Of a DNA stretch of 64,000 nucleotides, positions 11,490 to 23,318 are shown piece by piece. The number at the start of each line of letters is the position of its first letter. Position 1 is the stretch's first letter. Under the pieces are notes generated by a model, which saw only the letters and a list, made by a program, of their open reading frames with translations, ran no database searches and was not told the origin of the DNA. The translations under genes were made by a program, and so were the position numbers. This DNA comes from Agrypnia vestita (taxonomy: Eukaryota; Arthropoda; Insecta; Trichoptera; Phryganeidae), in contig JADDOH010023149.1 of NCBI GenBank assembly GCA_016648135.1, positions 124,001-188,000 of the forward strand, written 5' to 3'.

Positions 11490-11851
11490 TTTAATAGGTT
11501 TATTCGTCAAAATGTAAATAACTAACGGTCGTACAAAACATTTAATTGAAGTTTCAGTTCCGGACTATAATGCGTAATAAGTAATAGATTCCTTGGTATT
11601 GGTTTTGATTGGTTTAATAATCGTGCGATCTGAAAGGCAAGGTTCGTCGTTCGTTGGATCGTCGAGGACCAGGGTTTGTGACGATTGGTAATGGATGTCA
11701 GAGCATGACCACCAGTCAAGGGTATACTAGAAATAGTGCGTTTTCTGCAGCCTGAGACGTCAAGAATGATGGTACTGACTGGAAACGTCTGCCAACTTGC
11801 CAGTGGAAGTACCTCAGGCTTTGGCAATCTTCGATCTGCCGAATGACATAC

Positions 11852-11889
11852 CTTGGGAGTGTATGAAGAATGATTAAATTCTACATTAT
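11852..11889 (-). CDS. possible small internal exon, unknown protein
   Basis: On the minus strand the segment is preceded by an acceptor (TTTCATGCAG) and followed by a donor (AAG|GTATGT). Its 38 bases continue in phase from the candidate exon at 11982-12087: one base carried over plus 2 bases here, then 12 codons (NVEFNHSSYTPK), ending in phase 0. The intervening intron would be 92 bp, short but acceptable for an insect. No homologue is recognised. An unspliced frame of 141 codons (11522-11947) overlaps it. Short exons are easy to imagine by chance, so confidence is low. Confidence 0.22.
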
Positions 11890-11981
11890 CTGCATGAAAT
11901 ATGTATTTCAATTTCGATGATTCAGACAATCCGTCTGTTTGTCCCATTACGTACGTTCGGGATAGGAAACAACTGACTTAC

Positions 11982-12087
11982 CTTCATCATCATCATCACT
12001 AACATTATAAAATGTTCCTGCGGGGTTGCCTATCGGCGACATGTGCACATCACGAGTTTCACCGTTGGCCGAAATCACCATAAAGAA
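11982..12087 (-). CDS. possible internal exon, unknown protein (or LINE tail)
   Basis: Minus-strand exon-like segment between ATAATGCAG|TTC and GAAG|GTAAGT, a near-consensus donor. It is open throughout (35 codons plus one base) and reads ..ISANGETRDVHMSP.. then an acidic DDDDE end; an ATG lies just upstream in frame. GC content is well above the flanks. The alternative is the 3' tail of an RTE-type LINE, because the acidic end is encoded by GATGATGAT repeats, which are typical RTE tails. No protein family is recognised. Confidence 0.28.
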
Positions 12088-12109
12088 CTGCATTATAATT
12101 ATCTATTCG

Positions 12110-12540
12110 ATAACTTCAAGGATACCTTTTCATCAACACGAAATCAACACAGCAGTGCTACAATGGATCCGTTTGACGCAGGATTAAGGATTCCCAGCGG
12201 ATCTCTGTGCCACTAGCTTGATAACGTTGTATCACATTTCAAATCATCATCAGTTAACTTATGTCTATGAAAATCACCGTCAGACGCGAGGAAGGATTCC
12301 TGATGTGTATATGTCGCCGGAAACCTGGTACACTTCGTGGGATCACCATCTTATTGCATGATACTCAAGCAATTAAAGAATATCAAGCCACGGGTTGACC
12401 TGTTCGTTCTAAGGAGAGGGGGTTCATCATTTGTAAAAGGTCGGAACCCATCCGGAAGGGCGTACGTGGAGGAGCCCTTTCCACCCTTATCTTCGCGGAA
12501 TGATGATCAATTAAATCTGACGTCATTCATATAGTCTTCA
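12110..12540. other. GC-richer unassigned stretch
   Basis: The composition is more complex than the flanks, suggesting former coding or repeat sequence. A 65-codon plus-strand frame (12337-12534) has no motif. Nothing can be assigned. Confidence 0.25.
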
Positions 12541-12903
12541 AATCATTTTAAGTATTTTAAATTCACGGGCTGCTAATAAAATAAAAACCTACTTCGAACC
12601 GGTCAACCTCGAGCATTCATAATGTCATTAGAATTTATATAAATGTTTCCTTCTTCCAAATTCATGAACAGAGGAGGCGAGATCTTCACTTCAATATTTC
12701 AAATCAAAAGGTAGGAAATTTATCCAAATAACTGAATTTTTTTATGTTTTTCATAAATTTGTTTCCATATATGTTTTTCTCACCCGTCCGAATTAAATTA
12801 TGTAGCGTAAATTTGTTCTCTCTCGTATGGTTTGATCACTGGAAATACAACACGTTTTCTCAAAGAACTTCGGGTTGCTTTGCGTCACAATGTGGGTACT
12901 AGA

Positions 12904-13053
12904 CGACATCACGAGCCAATTTTATAGATAATTACGTATAAGTATACATTTTAATAGATTAGGTTAAACGACATCATGAGCCATTTTCATAGATAATTAC
13001 GTGTAAATATACATTTTAATAGATTTGGTTAAACGACATCACGAGCCAATATA
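12904..13053. repeat. 65-bp tandem repeat, about 2.3 copies
   Basis: The motif CGACATCACGAGCC recurs at 12904, 12969 and 13034, exactly 65 bases apart. The intervening ATAGATAATTACGT and TACATTTTAATAGATT are also conserved between units. The third unit is partial. Confidence 0.85.
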
Positions 13054-13429
13054 TATAGTATCAGCGTCTAGAATGATATTTACGTAAACATATTAGAGTC
13101 ATGTTATTAATTAGACATCGATAAACTACATTACGAAGGTGTCGCGATGTTAGGGAACGATTCTATCATTTTCAATTCAGTTCTTTCGAAAAAAAAAAGG
13201 TTATTCAGATATTTATTTACGTAGACATGCTTCTAGTTATGTCAGCTATTTATGCGAGCGGTTTCAGGACAGTAAGAGCGCGGTGAAGGATAGTTAAGCT
13301 CCTCATATTAGAAATAGAATTTGTATTAAATAATTTATAAAAACGAAATTTTTAGTTGGTAGCTTCGGTCGTGCGAGAAAGGGGCGATCACTTTATACAC
13401 TGGTATGTAGGCAGGTATCATTACACTTT

Positions 13430-13660
13430 GGATCCATTTTTAACCCTTTTCCCGTAATCAAATCGAGCTGCAACTTTGCAAGCAGACTTGTGGCAACGAT
13501 CAAGAAGATTTATCAAATTTTCGTTAAAAAAATTAATAATTGTACTATAATTTTGGATATTTCTAATTTAAAATGGTTTTTTCATACAACTCAGTAAGTT
13601 GAAAGAAATGAGAAAGGGAGTATTGTAAAAACTTGGTTTTTGTGGGTTAGTTTTTTTAAT
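13430..13660. repeat. ACTCCCTTT-family repeat copy
   Basis: Contains ACCCTTTTCCCGTAATC, ATCGAGCTGCAACTTTGC, AAGCAGACTTGTGGC and AACGATCAAGAAGAT, and ends AGAAAGGGAGTATTG then AAACTTGGTTTTTGTGGGTT. It is collinear with 52590-52950 and inverted relative to 37180-37420 and 56400-56600. It is a moderately abundant non-coding transposon-derived family. Confidence 0.65.
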
Positions 13661-15250
13661 CTCTTTAAATTATTTAAATTTGTTGTTTATTCGTATATCT
13701 CTTATCCACTTACAATATTTAAATATAAATAATTCCAATCTTGCATTGTGAGTACATTTGACTATTCCAATGGAGTATTGAATAGATACTAGTTTGCTTT
13801 GATGAGAAACGATCCTTCTCCTCCATTCATCCGGTAGTTCCATTCAACCAGTCTACGAGAACTTATGTAGATTTACATACTCAAAAACAGACCTACACAA
13901 GAGGCGTTGATAATAATTCACACACTTTAAAGCCTTCAAAAAGATATATCAAATTTTGTTTCGAATAAATCAAAATATGAAACGTATAATATTAAAGACC
14001 TAAGTGGTACATTTTCCTTTTATGATAAAATCAACCCTACAAGAAATACGACATAATACGATAAGCCTTAATTCATTTTTAAGTGTACGTTTTACGACTA
14101 AATCAATTTAATAGGTACGGTAAGAAAACTCTTATAATCCAATAAAAACAACTTTTTATGGGTTAAGTAGTTCGTTTATACGTGGTACGGCCACTTATTA
14201 ATTTATTGCTTGTTGTTATTATACTATGATATTTATTTATAGTATGTGAAACAGGTATCAAACTTTGTTTTCACATAATAAGAAGTCTATGTTATAAGCC
14301 GTATCTTAAAAATTCTCAAAACGTTAGTTCTCTAAAAATGAATTAATTTTAAAATATATTTTAAGAACATATTTTAACGATAATAACGCTCGTTTAAAAT
14401 TTTATGAGTTTGAAATCATTATATCACAATGTCAGATGAGACAAATTGTCATTAAAGGTCTTTCCAGGATAAGCGGGCTTTTAATACAGCGAAACGACAC
14501 GCTTTAAAAAGGATTAAAGATGATAACCTTAAGCGCTGAAGCGATTATTTTTAATCTGGACTATTTTAATATACGCTGAGTGTTTCACAAATATTAACTA
14601 GAAATCTCTGGATGCAACCTTAACCGCTCGTTTTAACGGTAAACTATTAATTAAAAATGCACGCCCGACTCGGCGGAAGGTATTTCACAATGGAAGTAAT
14701 GCGGTGAGCCTTCACGCTTGAACAAAAGATGGCGCCTCGCCGACCTGAGGCACACATAGAAATATGCAAGCGACACTCCCTGAATGCACCTATGAAGTGT
14801 TGTAAATAATTTAAATCGAAAGTCGTTGTAAACAGTTGAAATCGTCGTGTAAACAGTTGAAATCGAAAAATTTCATTGATGGAGTTTGTGTTACATCGAG
14901 TATTCAAAATATGTGTGATTAAAAACATCCCAAATTCTATACAACCAGCTTTCGATAATAATATTATTCTATACTATACTATACAGTTAATAATAAAACA
15001 GGTAATTAAAAACATCTCAGTTTCTATACAACTGGCTTTCTGTGCAAAAAATAAATCCAGGAATTATATATTAATTAAAAGGCTGATAATTAAAAAAATT
15101 TGGGCTTGTTTGGGTTAATTTATAAATATAGCAATCATTTTTGAGTAGGTAAAACTTACAGAAATTTTGATATTAGAATTTAAGTGCATTTAAGATGTTT
15201 AAATATCAAAAACAATACTAAATTTAACATACAAGTAACATAGGATTGCA
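13661..15250. other. AT-rich intergenic stretch
   Basis: No gene is supported. A two-copy 20-base tandem (GTAAACAGTTGAAATCG) lies at about 14823-14866. A GC-richer patch at 14670-14790 is open on the minus strand without recognisable features. Confidence 0.4.
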
Positions 15251-15258
15251 GAATTATA

Positions 15259-15522
15259 CAGGATTATTTGGAAAACATTAATAACCTCGCAAGACTGTAT
15301 TCCAGCCTCGATTATGAGTCGAAAATTTTCAAGCTATAATGACCCTATATCAATAGTTAAGGATATATGCGACATCAAAGTTTGCATTTTTTTCCAATAT
15401 TTCTGACTTATTTTTTTCAAAACGTTGGACTATCACTACAGTAACTTATATTGAATATGAATAATTCATTCCCTTAAACACAAGTTAAATAAAAAAATAA
15501 AAACCTTCAAATTCCAATTGGA
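15259..15522 (+). repeat. single-arm copy of the CAGGGTTATT foldback MITE
   Basis: Starts CAGGATTATTTGG and continues AACATTAATAACCTCGCA, CGATTATGAGTC, AAGTTTGCATTTTTTTC, ACGTTGGACTATCA. All of these occur in the same order in both arms of the complete copy at 23319-23866. The second arm is missing. Confidence 0.75.
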
Positions 15523-16420
15523 AAACATTCCTGATAAAATATATTAAAAAAATATATTGAAATACTATCAAACCACCACATATATGTATTTATTTTTGGA
15601 AAATTTAAAAAAATACATTTTTAAACAAAAAATAATTTTCTTCAGTTCAACAAACTGATCCTTCGTCTAAAATAGGTTATTCGAAAAGTAATTTTCATAA
15701 ACGTGCCAATCGAATCGCTGTTCAATTGATATTGAATTTATAATATGTGGAACAAATGCGATGCTTTTACGTTCTCCAATTGTGCAGGTCATATTATTTC
15801 CTGTATCGAATAATTTTATATTTCCATGCACAGTGGAAAATATTTTAAACAAAATTAAAATGGTCCATTACAGAACTCTTCTTCTATTCTGTCGATGAAA
15901 TAATAGATTTGAAAATTACGACTTTCCATACATAATAACGTCGATTACTCGACTACGGTGGGTCAAATATTTCCAAAGAATGCCTCCTCGAAGGAAGTCA
16001 CGTATTTCACTGTATCAGAAACCCCAAGGGACGCTACCATAGGGAAGAAGATGGGACGATAACACCGAGAAAGAAGCGAGAAAAGTTAGTTCCTACGACT
16101 AGAGAACTTCCTGTGAGAATAGACAGCGGCGAAAACTCTTGCATAACAAGGTAGAAATCTTCAATGATCGTATGACATGAAAATATTTTTTGAGTGTTTT
16201 TTTTAGGAGTTTATATATAAAAATAAAATAACCACAAATTAAACAACAAACGTCGTCCGAACGATAGTTAAAAATCAATTTGTATGTCTATTCATGTACG
16301 CGCGGTAGAAGTGATTGTGATAATTGATGTTTACATATTATGTACATATTAAAAATGTATATTCATACAATAATACATGTCTAGGAAGGTATAAGACAAA
16401 TATTAAATTATTAAAAAACT
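15523..16420. other. intergenic stretch, no supported gene
   Basis: Around 15960-16150 the sequence is GC-richer. In one plus frame it is open apart from two TAG codons, suggesting decayed coding DNA of unknown origin. The rest is AT-rich. Confidence 0.3.
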
Positions 16421-16574
16421 GTTAAAAGCCGCAACAACCGTAGAACTTGTATGAGAAGATGTATGAATGTGGCCGAAGCAAAAGTGGTGTGCCAGGATAG
16501 AAGAGTGTGGCGTTCAATCCTTTCTGCCTACCCCTGCGGGAAACGGCGTAATGGTTAGTTATTTAGTTAGTTAG
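16421..16574 (+). mobile_element. 3' end of a LINE, same family as 48300-49103
   Basis: Carries GTTAAAAGCCGCAACAACCG, GTAGAACTTGTATGAGAAG, AATGTGGCCGAAGCAAAAG, GTGTGCCAGGATAGAAGAG and GCCTACCCCTGCGGGAAACG, ending in GGTTAGTT and (TTAG)n. The minus strand of 48300-48450 carries the same series. In the element frame this encodes the last residues (..VCQDRRVWR..SAYPCG..). Only the final 150 bases remain, a severe 5' truncation. Confidence 0.85.
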
Positions 16575-17372
16575 TTTCTGAAGTAGTACAAATGTAACTA
16601 TTGATTGATACCTAAAATAAAAGATCTATGTCTCCGAATCCACTTTTCGCGACTATTAGATTATAGCCGCATCATCACAGACGTGATGCGATAAATCAAA
16701 AATCATATGCATTTTCAAAAAAAGAAGTGCCTAACCAAATCAATATTTTGTCGATTTTGTTCAATATGTATTTTTTTCTTTTTCTAGATGGCGGTAGTAT
16801 GCCGCCATACATTTTATATAAAAAGCCTTAATGATTTACCAACCGCGCAACATATGTAAAAAATCAGAAGCATTGGTTGTTGGAAGTGTGCATCTTTGCT
16901 GTGACATCACTCGCTGGACATTGATGATTTATGCCGTTTTAAAATTTCAACATATTTTAAAGGCCATGGCCCAATAGTTTTAAGAATGTGCTGGAGTAGA
17001 ATGATTAAAATTAATCGCACGGAAAAGAAACGAAATGACGAAATTTATGAAGAAATTTAAAAAATAGACTTATCCTGAGGATGACGACAGACAGGTGCGG
17101 ATAATGTTTGAGCCACACCCCTTGGCACAATAATGGAAGGCAAGATAGAAAAGAAGAAGAATTGAATGACTCAGGAATACGCTAATGAGCCAGGTGCTGG
17201 AGACGAGCGCATACAGAAGCTACTAGGAAATGAAAAAATTGTCGCAAAATAGAAATTGATAGAAATAGGGATTCAATGTCCCCTTGAATAATTAAGACAT
17301 GGATTTTTTTCCCAAAAACATCATACGTAGTATAATTGAACAGAAACACAAATTATATATAAATAAATATAT
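16575..17372. other. intergenic stretch
   Basis: No gene is supported. Moderately complex sequence at 16780-17230 has interrupted frames only. Confidence 0.35.
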
Positions 17373-17874
17373 TGTCACAAGACTGTTGAAAAGGAAAGAA
17401 TCGCATGTAACCGAGAACTTTGCAGCGCAGTTTGCAATTAATTGGAAAGTACTGGTAGTGTCTGGAATACACGGGAATAAATCGGAAACTTCTCTTACAC
17501 CTACAAAATTGAGAGTACAAAATGCGCGCAAGACGCGTGACAAAAATAGTTTATTGCGACAGTTTGGTGAAACCAGAGACAAGAAGGACAAATGGCGATT
17601 CAGTTTTACCAGCGGCAATAATTTTAAGAATACCTATTATTCATTGATAAATAAGTGCTACCACAGATGTGCAAATATCCTGGTAAGACGAATAAAAAGT
17701 ATTCTACAGACGAGTGATTAATGCGAAATTATTGTAAATTAAAGAATGGTGCTTCAATTAAATTCGCGTCCAGTGACTTTAGTTAATTAATAAAACTTTA
17801 ATTCACGTTGAGTATTTTATTTGTCTCCAACGGCCGCGATCTCATGACGATATATACAATTATTTAGTGTGACA
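17373..17874 (+). mobile_element. solo LTR-like element, copy B
   Basis: Starts TGTCACAAG and ends AGTGTGACA, giving inverted termini TGTCACA/TGTGACA as in LTR retrotransposons. AATAAA at 17789-17794 is followed about 80 bases later by the end. The 3' third matches copy A (4694-5566). Frames of 140 codons (plus) and 108 codons (minus) overlap here and mirror each other. They have no gag or pol motifs and are better explained as open LTR sequence. No flanking direct repeat of 4-6 bp is evident. Confidence 0.6.
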
Positions 17875-19684
17875 AGTTTCATACTAATCAATATCTAAGA
17901 AATAAACTGAATATTATATCTTTATTTTTAAATATGCTTAAATATGGCTTCACTAGACTGTCAGGCAGAAATCTTGTTATATTAATATTTGACCTACTTT
18001 CTGATCGATGATGACTATAATTTGGCAGAAAGGCGTATTTTAGTGGCAATACATTAATCATTCCTTAATTATACAACATCTATTTTAATTTTAAATACTA
18101 TTGTAGATTTACAGTAGAAGTAAAGTATCTTTGAGTTAAAATATTTATGAAAGTGGAAAAATGGCCATCAAATATTATTATTATTATTTGAATGTTCAAT
18201 TTGAAATAACAACGTATGGATTGGGGAATTTTTTTTGAACTAACCTGTAAACTTAGTTAGCTTCTCTTCCTGGCTTTTGTCAAAATGATTGGTTCATGGT
18301 TGTAGATTATTTTATTGGAGAGCTTTGTTGTTACGTGACTTCAAACGACCCTTCTATTGTTCGAATTTTGCATTTGATTCAAATGCAACGAGTTTTATAA
18401 CTTTGTTACTAGTTCCGATACTCAAATAGGGTACGCTAGAAAAATAACGTATTTGGTTTACAAAATTTTCATATGTATGAAATAGTTCTGCATTTCGGTA
18501 TTTTACACATTTCTTGTTTTTAAGTTTGAATATAAAATTTTGTTATTATTTAGAAAAGTAATAGGTACGTGATATAGAATATTAATTTACAACATCAAGA
18601 TGTCATTTCATCTGATATTTACATCACAGTAAGGTAATAGAACGTCAAAGTTTAAAAATTGGTTTTTCATTTTTTAGTCACGAGTTTGTTTCAAAACTCT
18701 CACAAAAATGGTGCTTTATAATTTTAAATATTTAAGTAAATCTTTTCAGATTTCAGTCGCGCAATATAATATAAATTGTATATTTTATTTGTATTTAGGT
18801 TATCACGAAACTAAAAAAAATATTTTATGTTCACTTATACTTAATTATATTTTACTTCTAATTTTTGAAATCTGTTATTGTCTGGTGAAATATCAAACTG
18901 ATTTCATTCAAATGCATAATTTTAGCATAGAAATACCTAGATATAATGAATTAATTAGGCACTGACATAAGAAGCGGACTCACTGCCGTAAAATTGTTGT
19001 AACGGATATGTTGAAAGAAAAGGAGAAACGTTTGGTGAAATATATAGTGATAAATAAAATAATTAAACTCAAATGGATATTAAGTTTTCTACAAGTTTTT
19101 TATCCATTTAATTATCATCATGCATAATATGTACAAAAATACCAAATCCATCAAAAATATGAGAAAACTATTGTTAGAATATTGGTTTTCAAAAAGTCAT
19201 TTGTGACTGAAATATCAATTGATACTTTTTTTGACAAGCTGTCGATATAACTCGAAAAACCTTCACGATTAGTTTAAGTGAATGCACGTTGACGTCTCAA
19301 GTACATTAAAATATTTATCTTACAATTTATAGATTTACGAAAACATAAGATTTATGAACTTATTTAACATTATAAAAAATATGAGTGGAGTTTGAAGGGT
19401 ATAATTTTTACAATTATTCTCGTAATCTGCACGACCACAGAAATTAAATTATGCATACTGAAGAATCATTAATCATCTCCTACACAATCTAATTATTACT
19501 AAAAATATAAACCATAGTAACGTGCATAGTTTATGGTGAGGGAAAAGGGCTTGACGGATAAGCTCACCCAACTTAGTAACAACAAGCTAAGCGTTTCACC
19601 CCTCCAGCCTTTCTACACCTCTTCACAGCAGAGATGCAGACGAGATCAGGCAAATTGAATAATTACAGAGAGTTTCACATGAAT
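17875..19684. other. AT-rich intergenic stretch
   Basis: No supported gene. The 85-codon frame at 18708-18965 is very AT-rich, with Lys/Ile/Tyr-biased codons and no motif. Confidence 0.4.
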
Positions 19685-19692
19685 AGAAGCTA

Positions 19693-19833
19693 AGGCCCGG
19701 TTGCGAGTAAGAGTAAGAGTTAAGCAAAAAGCATAGATTTTTACGAAAACGGGTGTTTTGATTGGTGGAGAATGCAAAGATGTATGCTTTTTTCTTAACT
19801 CTTACTCTTACTTCTGATGGCGCAACCGGGCCT
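19693..19833. mobile_element. 141-bp hairpin MITE with TA flanks
   Basis: Starts AGGCCCGGTTGCG and ends with its reverse complement, CGCAACCGGGCCT. TA lies on both sides (19691-19692 and 19834-19835). The arms continue to pair through TAAGAGTAAGAGTTAAG and the opposite CTTAACTCTTACTCTTA, then AAAGCAT and ATGCTTT. The transcript would form one near-perfect hairpin. Pairing extends outside to AGAAGC/GCTTCT (19685-19841). TA flanks suggest a Tc1/mariner-type MITE. Confidence 0.75.
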
Positions 19834-19841
19834 TAGCTTCT

Positions 19842-20920
19842 GTCTTCCTCCGGATCCAGGGCAAATACAATACAGAAGTTTGGTTCCTCCTATTCCTATA
19901 AAACTTAAGAGAAGGGTGGCACGTATATACTTGTGGCACAATTTATTCTTTATCAAGAGATCTGTATGATGACGCATAACAATAAAGGGTATATTTATAC
20001 AAGTCGACAGTCAAAGCAGTAATGTCAAAGACACAGATTAATCATTTAAGTAGAGCGTGCACTTTCTGGAAAGAAAAGTGTGAAGGAGACATGCAAGGTG
20101 GGTGCTTTCATGCAAAACCGGTCCTGTTCATAAAGATCGAACAATGTAAATATCACAACATATATTTAGTTTTAAATAAATCAATCATGCTTCATTAAAA
20201 AGTAACTGCCATATTAATTAATAATATATTGTGTAACATACATAACAAAAATATGTTTTTTAATTAATTTGTTTTAAGATTTATTAAAATACGGGATATT
20301 TCGATAATGACCAAATTTGTGTGTCCAAAATACTAGTATTTAATGTACTTCTGGTAAAAACTGTATGCCTTTAAGTACAATTTTAAAGTATAAATGACTT
20401 ACACATGCTTTCAACAGTTTAAAATGAGTAGTCGTTTAAGTTAAATAAACAGTTAATTTAGTACAGTTTAAGATAATCACTCGGCCCCTAAAATAATAAT
20501 AAATAACCCTTTAAATAAGCCATTGTGCAATTTCAAGAGGCAGCAGGTTTGTTTTATACGACCTGCCCCATTCAATAAGGCCATATTATGTAATCGAGTT
20601 AATTAAGGTAATAAACTTAAAGTTGTAAGTCGTTGTAAGGCTCTGAACAAAGATTGATTTTACAAACTGATAAAATATACACATTTTTGTATAAGCTTTT
20701 GTATGATATTTATCAATTCCACAAATTATTTTAAACATTTCAAGTAAAAAAAATACAAACTGTAGGTATATAATAATATTTGAATTATCCCTCTACTTTT
20801 AAATACGAGAATTAAATTCTTTATCAAAAGTGGGTAAGCGTTAATATTCTCATTTTGTTTTTAAAAATAGATGATATGTAATTAACACCATTATGCGTAT
20901 ATAATTATTCATTCATTTAT
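19842..20920. other. AT-rich intergenic stretch
   Basis: Nothing supported beyond short open frames. The minus-strand 60-codon frame at 19795-19977 partly overlaps the MITE. Confidence 0.35.
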
Positions 20921-21725
20921 TCATCTTCATCCCCTTGTCCTAGTAGGGTCGAGGGCCCAAAGATTCGACAAGGTGTTTTCATGTTCTCCTGTCTTGCGCT
21001 GCTTCTGTATGAGTCAACCAGTCTAGACCCATTCTGTTTTCGTACGCAATTTCCTGTTGCCTCTTCCAGCTTAATCAGGAGCGATTCACCGGCCGTCATC
21101 TTTCCAGGGTTGCCAGGATGATCCTTCTTGGTAGTCGTTCCTTTGGTATTCTAAGCACTTGTCCAAGCCACCTTAATTATGATTTTTTTTACGTGTAGGT
21201 ATAGGGTTCCATGCCGAGGGTACGCCTTATGTCGGCAATTCTCACTCTGTCCATCAATGTGACTTCCGCTACGCCCCTTTATAAAACTTATCTCGGCTAC
21301 CTGGATCCTTGCTCTTACTCTCTCCGTCAGGATCCAAATTTGATGGCCATATATTAGGGTGGCCCCGTATACAAAATTTGAAAGCAGTCGGTTTTGTCTT
21401 GACACTAAGCTCGGATTTTCTTATCATCGCACTATATGGAGAACGTAGAACGCCTGTTTTAGCTCCGATTCTTCTATATATTTCACTTTCCTGCCTTCCG
21501 TCGCTAGAAAATTCCACCCCATGGTATTTGAATTTTTTGACTTGCTTTAACTGGGTCCCCTGTATGTTGATCGAGCACTGCTCTTTGTCTCTTCCTACGA
21601 TCATAACCTCTGATTTGGCAGTACTATTCTTCATCCCTTCTTGAGTGCACTCATTGAAGGAGTTTATCCACTCCTGTAGGTCCTCTTGTATGGGAGCCAG
21701 CCTTGCTATATCATCCGCGAAGAGT
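20921..21725 (-). pseudogene. 5'-truncated LINE reverse transcriptase (RTE-like)
   Basis: On the minus strand the reading starts inside the reverse-transcriptase palm at the catalytic FADD motif (LLFADDIARL, about 21696-21725). It continues through AKSEVMIVGRDKEQ, VKKFKYHGVEFSSDG, SEIYRRIGAKTGVLRS and SELSVKTK. It then breaks frame and continues as YGHQIWILTERVRARIQVAE. The 3' end codes GPSTLLGQGDEDE and runs into GATGAAGATGAATAAATG-type tail sequence near 20921. The order (FADD, then YLG-like strand, then thumb) matches LINE RT, and a GAT-rich tail is typical of RTE elements. The endonuclease and most of the RT are missing, and at least one frameshift is present. Confidence 0.85.
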
Positions 21726-21732
21726 AAATAAT

Positions 21733-22025
21733 CTTAATAAAAATAGCAAAGAGTTAATAATCTCAATAAATAATCAAGTAAACTTATCTTTTAGTCCACT
21801 TTTAAACATGTTCTCTCTTAATAGTAATATTTCCTGCGCACTCCCACCCCCTACCCCCACTATTGGCACTCCGTCCTTTCACACTGATGTATGACTAGTA
21901 TATAAGCACATAATTTTTGAATGTTTGGTCAGTTAAGATTTTACCCTGAAGAAGCTACGATCGTAGCGAAACCTGTTCGGAATCGACAATAAATATATTG
22001 GTGTTTAACCAAGTAATTGTTATTC
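21733..22025 (+). pseudogene. Penelope-like element tail: GIY-YIG C-terminus and 3' end
   Basis: A plus-strand frame ending at 21894 reads ..INNQVNLSFSPLLNMF.. then a Pro/Thr-rich PPPTPT end. This resembles the C-terminus after the GIY-YIG domain of Penelope-like elements and the end of the copy at 57059-57421 (SPLLSIL then PPPTPT). The UTR then holds CTGAAGA, a perfect GCTACGATCGTAGC hairpin and GAAAC (21946-21972), and ends near AATAAATATATTGG. It abuts the 5' truncation point of the LINE at 21725. Confidence 0.65.
21946..21981 (+). ncRNA. hammerhead-like core in a Penelope tail
   Basis: CTGAAGA, then helix II GCTAC-GATC-GTAGC, then GAAAC with a short ACC..GGA helix III. The first two conserved boxes are intact. 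The base that should close helix III (U16.1) is A here, so activity is unlikely. Confidence 0.25.
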
Positions 22026-23316
22026 TTTTAATTATAATGTTCCACCACCAAGTGTTTGCTTCCTTCGAAAAAAGTAAATAATCTATTTAATAATAATAAT
22101 GAATTGGCACAGTGTAACATGCCCAATTAGATGCTGTAAATCAGTACATGGAATGGAGTGGAGTTTAATATAATTATTTTACGAGATCATAAAAAATCAA
22201 ATAAAAAAAAGAGATCATAAAAAAAACATAAACGAGGGTCACAAGGGAACTTATATAGATATACTAATATATCGCTCTCAATAATTTAAAACATTTTATG
22301 ATAGTTGTGTGTTAATAGTTAATACTTATTGTATATGAACAAAATAAGAAATTTCTACTTTATCACATATTTATTGGTATATGATCGTGTAACTACTCTT
22401 CATGAATAAAGTGATCCCTTTTTTTTATAAGCCAGATTACAAAACTTTTCCTCATGGCAAGTAATACCAGAACAGGCAGAATATTTTAAACGCCTTGCCA
22501 TTCGAGAATATTCGACGAGTAATACTGCAACGGAGTAGAGAAGGTAAATAAATTTTACCAAGCTTATATTATCTTCACTTGTTTATCTGTTTGTCTAGAC
22601 GGATTCTTATGATCGATATTTCATCCACTTTTCAATGTCCAATCGAGCTAAAATTTTGCACACACACGTATTCCCGATTACAAAACATGAATCAATTAAT
22701 TAGTCAATAAATCTATCACAGGTAATTAGTCAAAGGTTGATATGGAAATAAGAAAATGAGCTCACCAAAAGATATCACTAGTTTCCTACCTAGGTGATTT
22801 TGTTTTTTTTATATAAAAACCACGCTTATATATATTTTAATGTAGGTACTAAAAAGTAAAAAATAAATTTTCGCATTATCACTGTTAATGACATATTAAT
22901 CAATATCTATATATATATCAATATCTATACATAGTAATCAATATCTATATATAAGCGTAAGCGTCTACTTTTTATTTGGAGAGTGAGGCAAACATTTTTT
23001 GGGCGAAAATTTATTCCAAATGCGTTGCTGGTGAACCAGACGCAAGAATATTTGATAAAATCAGGCAAGGATAAATACCTGGAAGAGTGCCACGACAGAG
23101 GATGAATTGCATCTGAAACCCTGGAGCCCTGTGCATTCGACCCAGGACTAAGACCTATGGAGGTGTATTATGATCAATGTCCCATCAAATTGAGGCAACT
23201 ATACTGTCACAAGATACTAAAATCAAGAAAAACTGTACATAATCGAAGGTTTCCAAAAAATCTGTACGTTTTAGCATGTTATAGAAAGATCTGGAAGTCG
23301 GTTGGATACGCGAACA
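22026..23316. other. AT-rich stretch with a short minisatellite
   Basis: 22901-22955 repeats TCAATATCTATA three times with variants. 22590-22690 holds CAATCGAGCTAAAATTTTGC, a weak relative of the ACTCCCTTT family. No gene is supported. Confidence 0.4.
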
Positions 23317-23318
23317 TA

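Noticed and set aside
11522..11947. 141-codon minus-strand frame taken as a single-exon gene
   Set aside because: No domain, and it is crossed by convincing splice signals (AAG|GTATGT). A spliced model is at least as likely, so the whole frame was not annotated as a gene.
17299..17721. 140-codon plus-strand frame, the longest non-transposase frame apart from the LINE and mariner tails
   Set aside because: It lies in the LTR-like copy B and a 108-codon minus frame mirrors it. There are no gag/pol motifs, and its start precedes the LTR boundary.
20917..21099. Separate small minus-strand gene
   Set aside because: It is the last, frameshifted part of the RTE-like LINE protein (ends LGQGDEDE).
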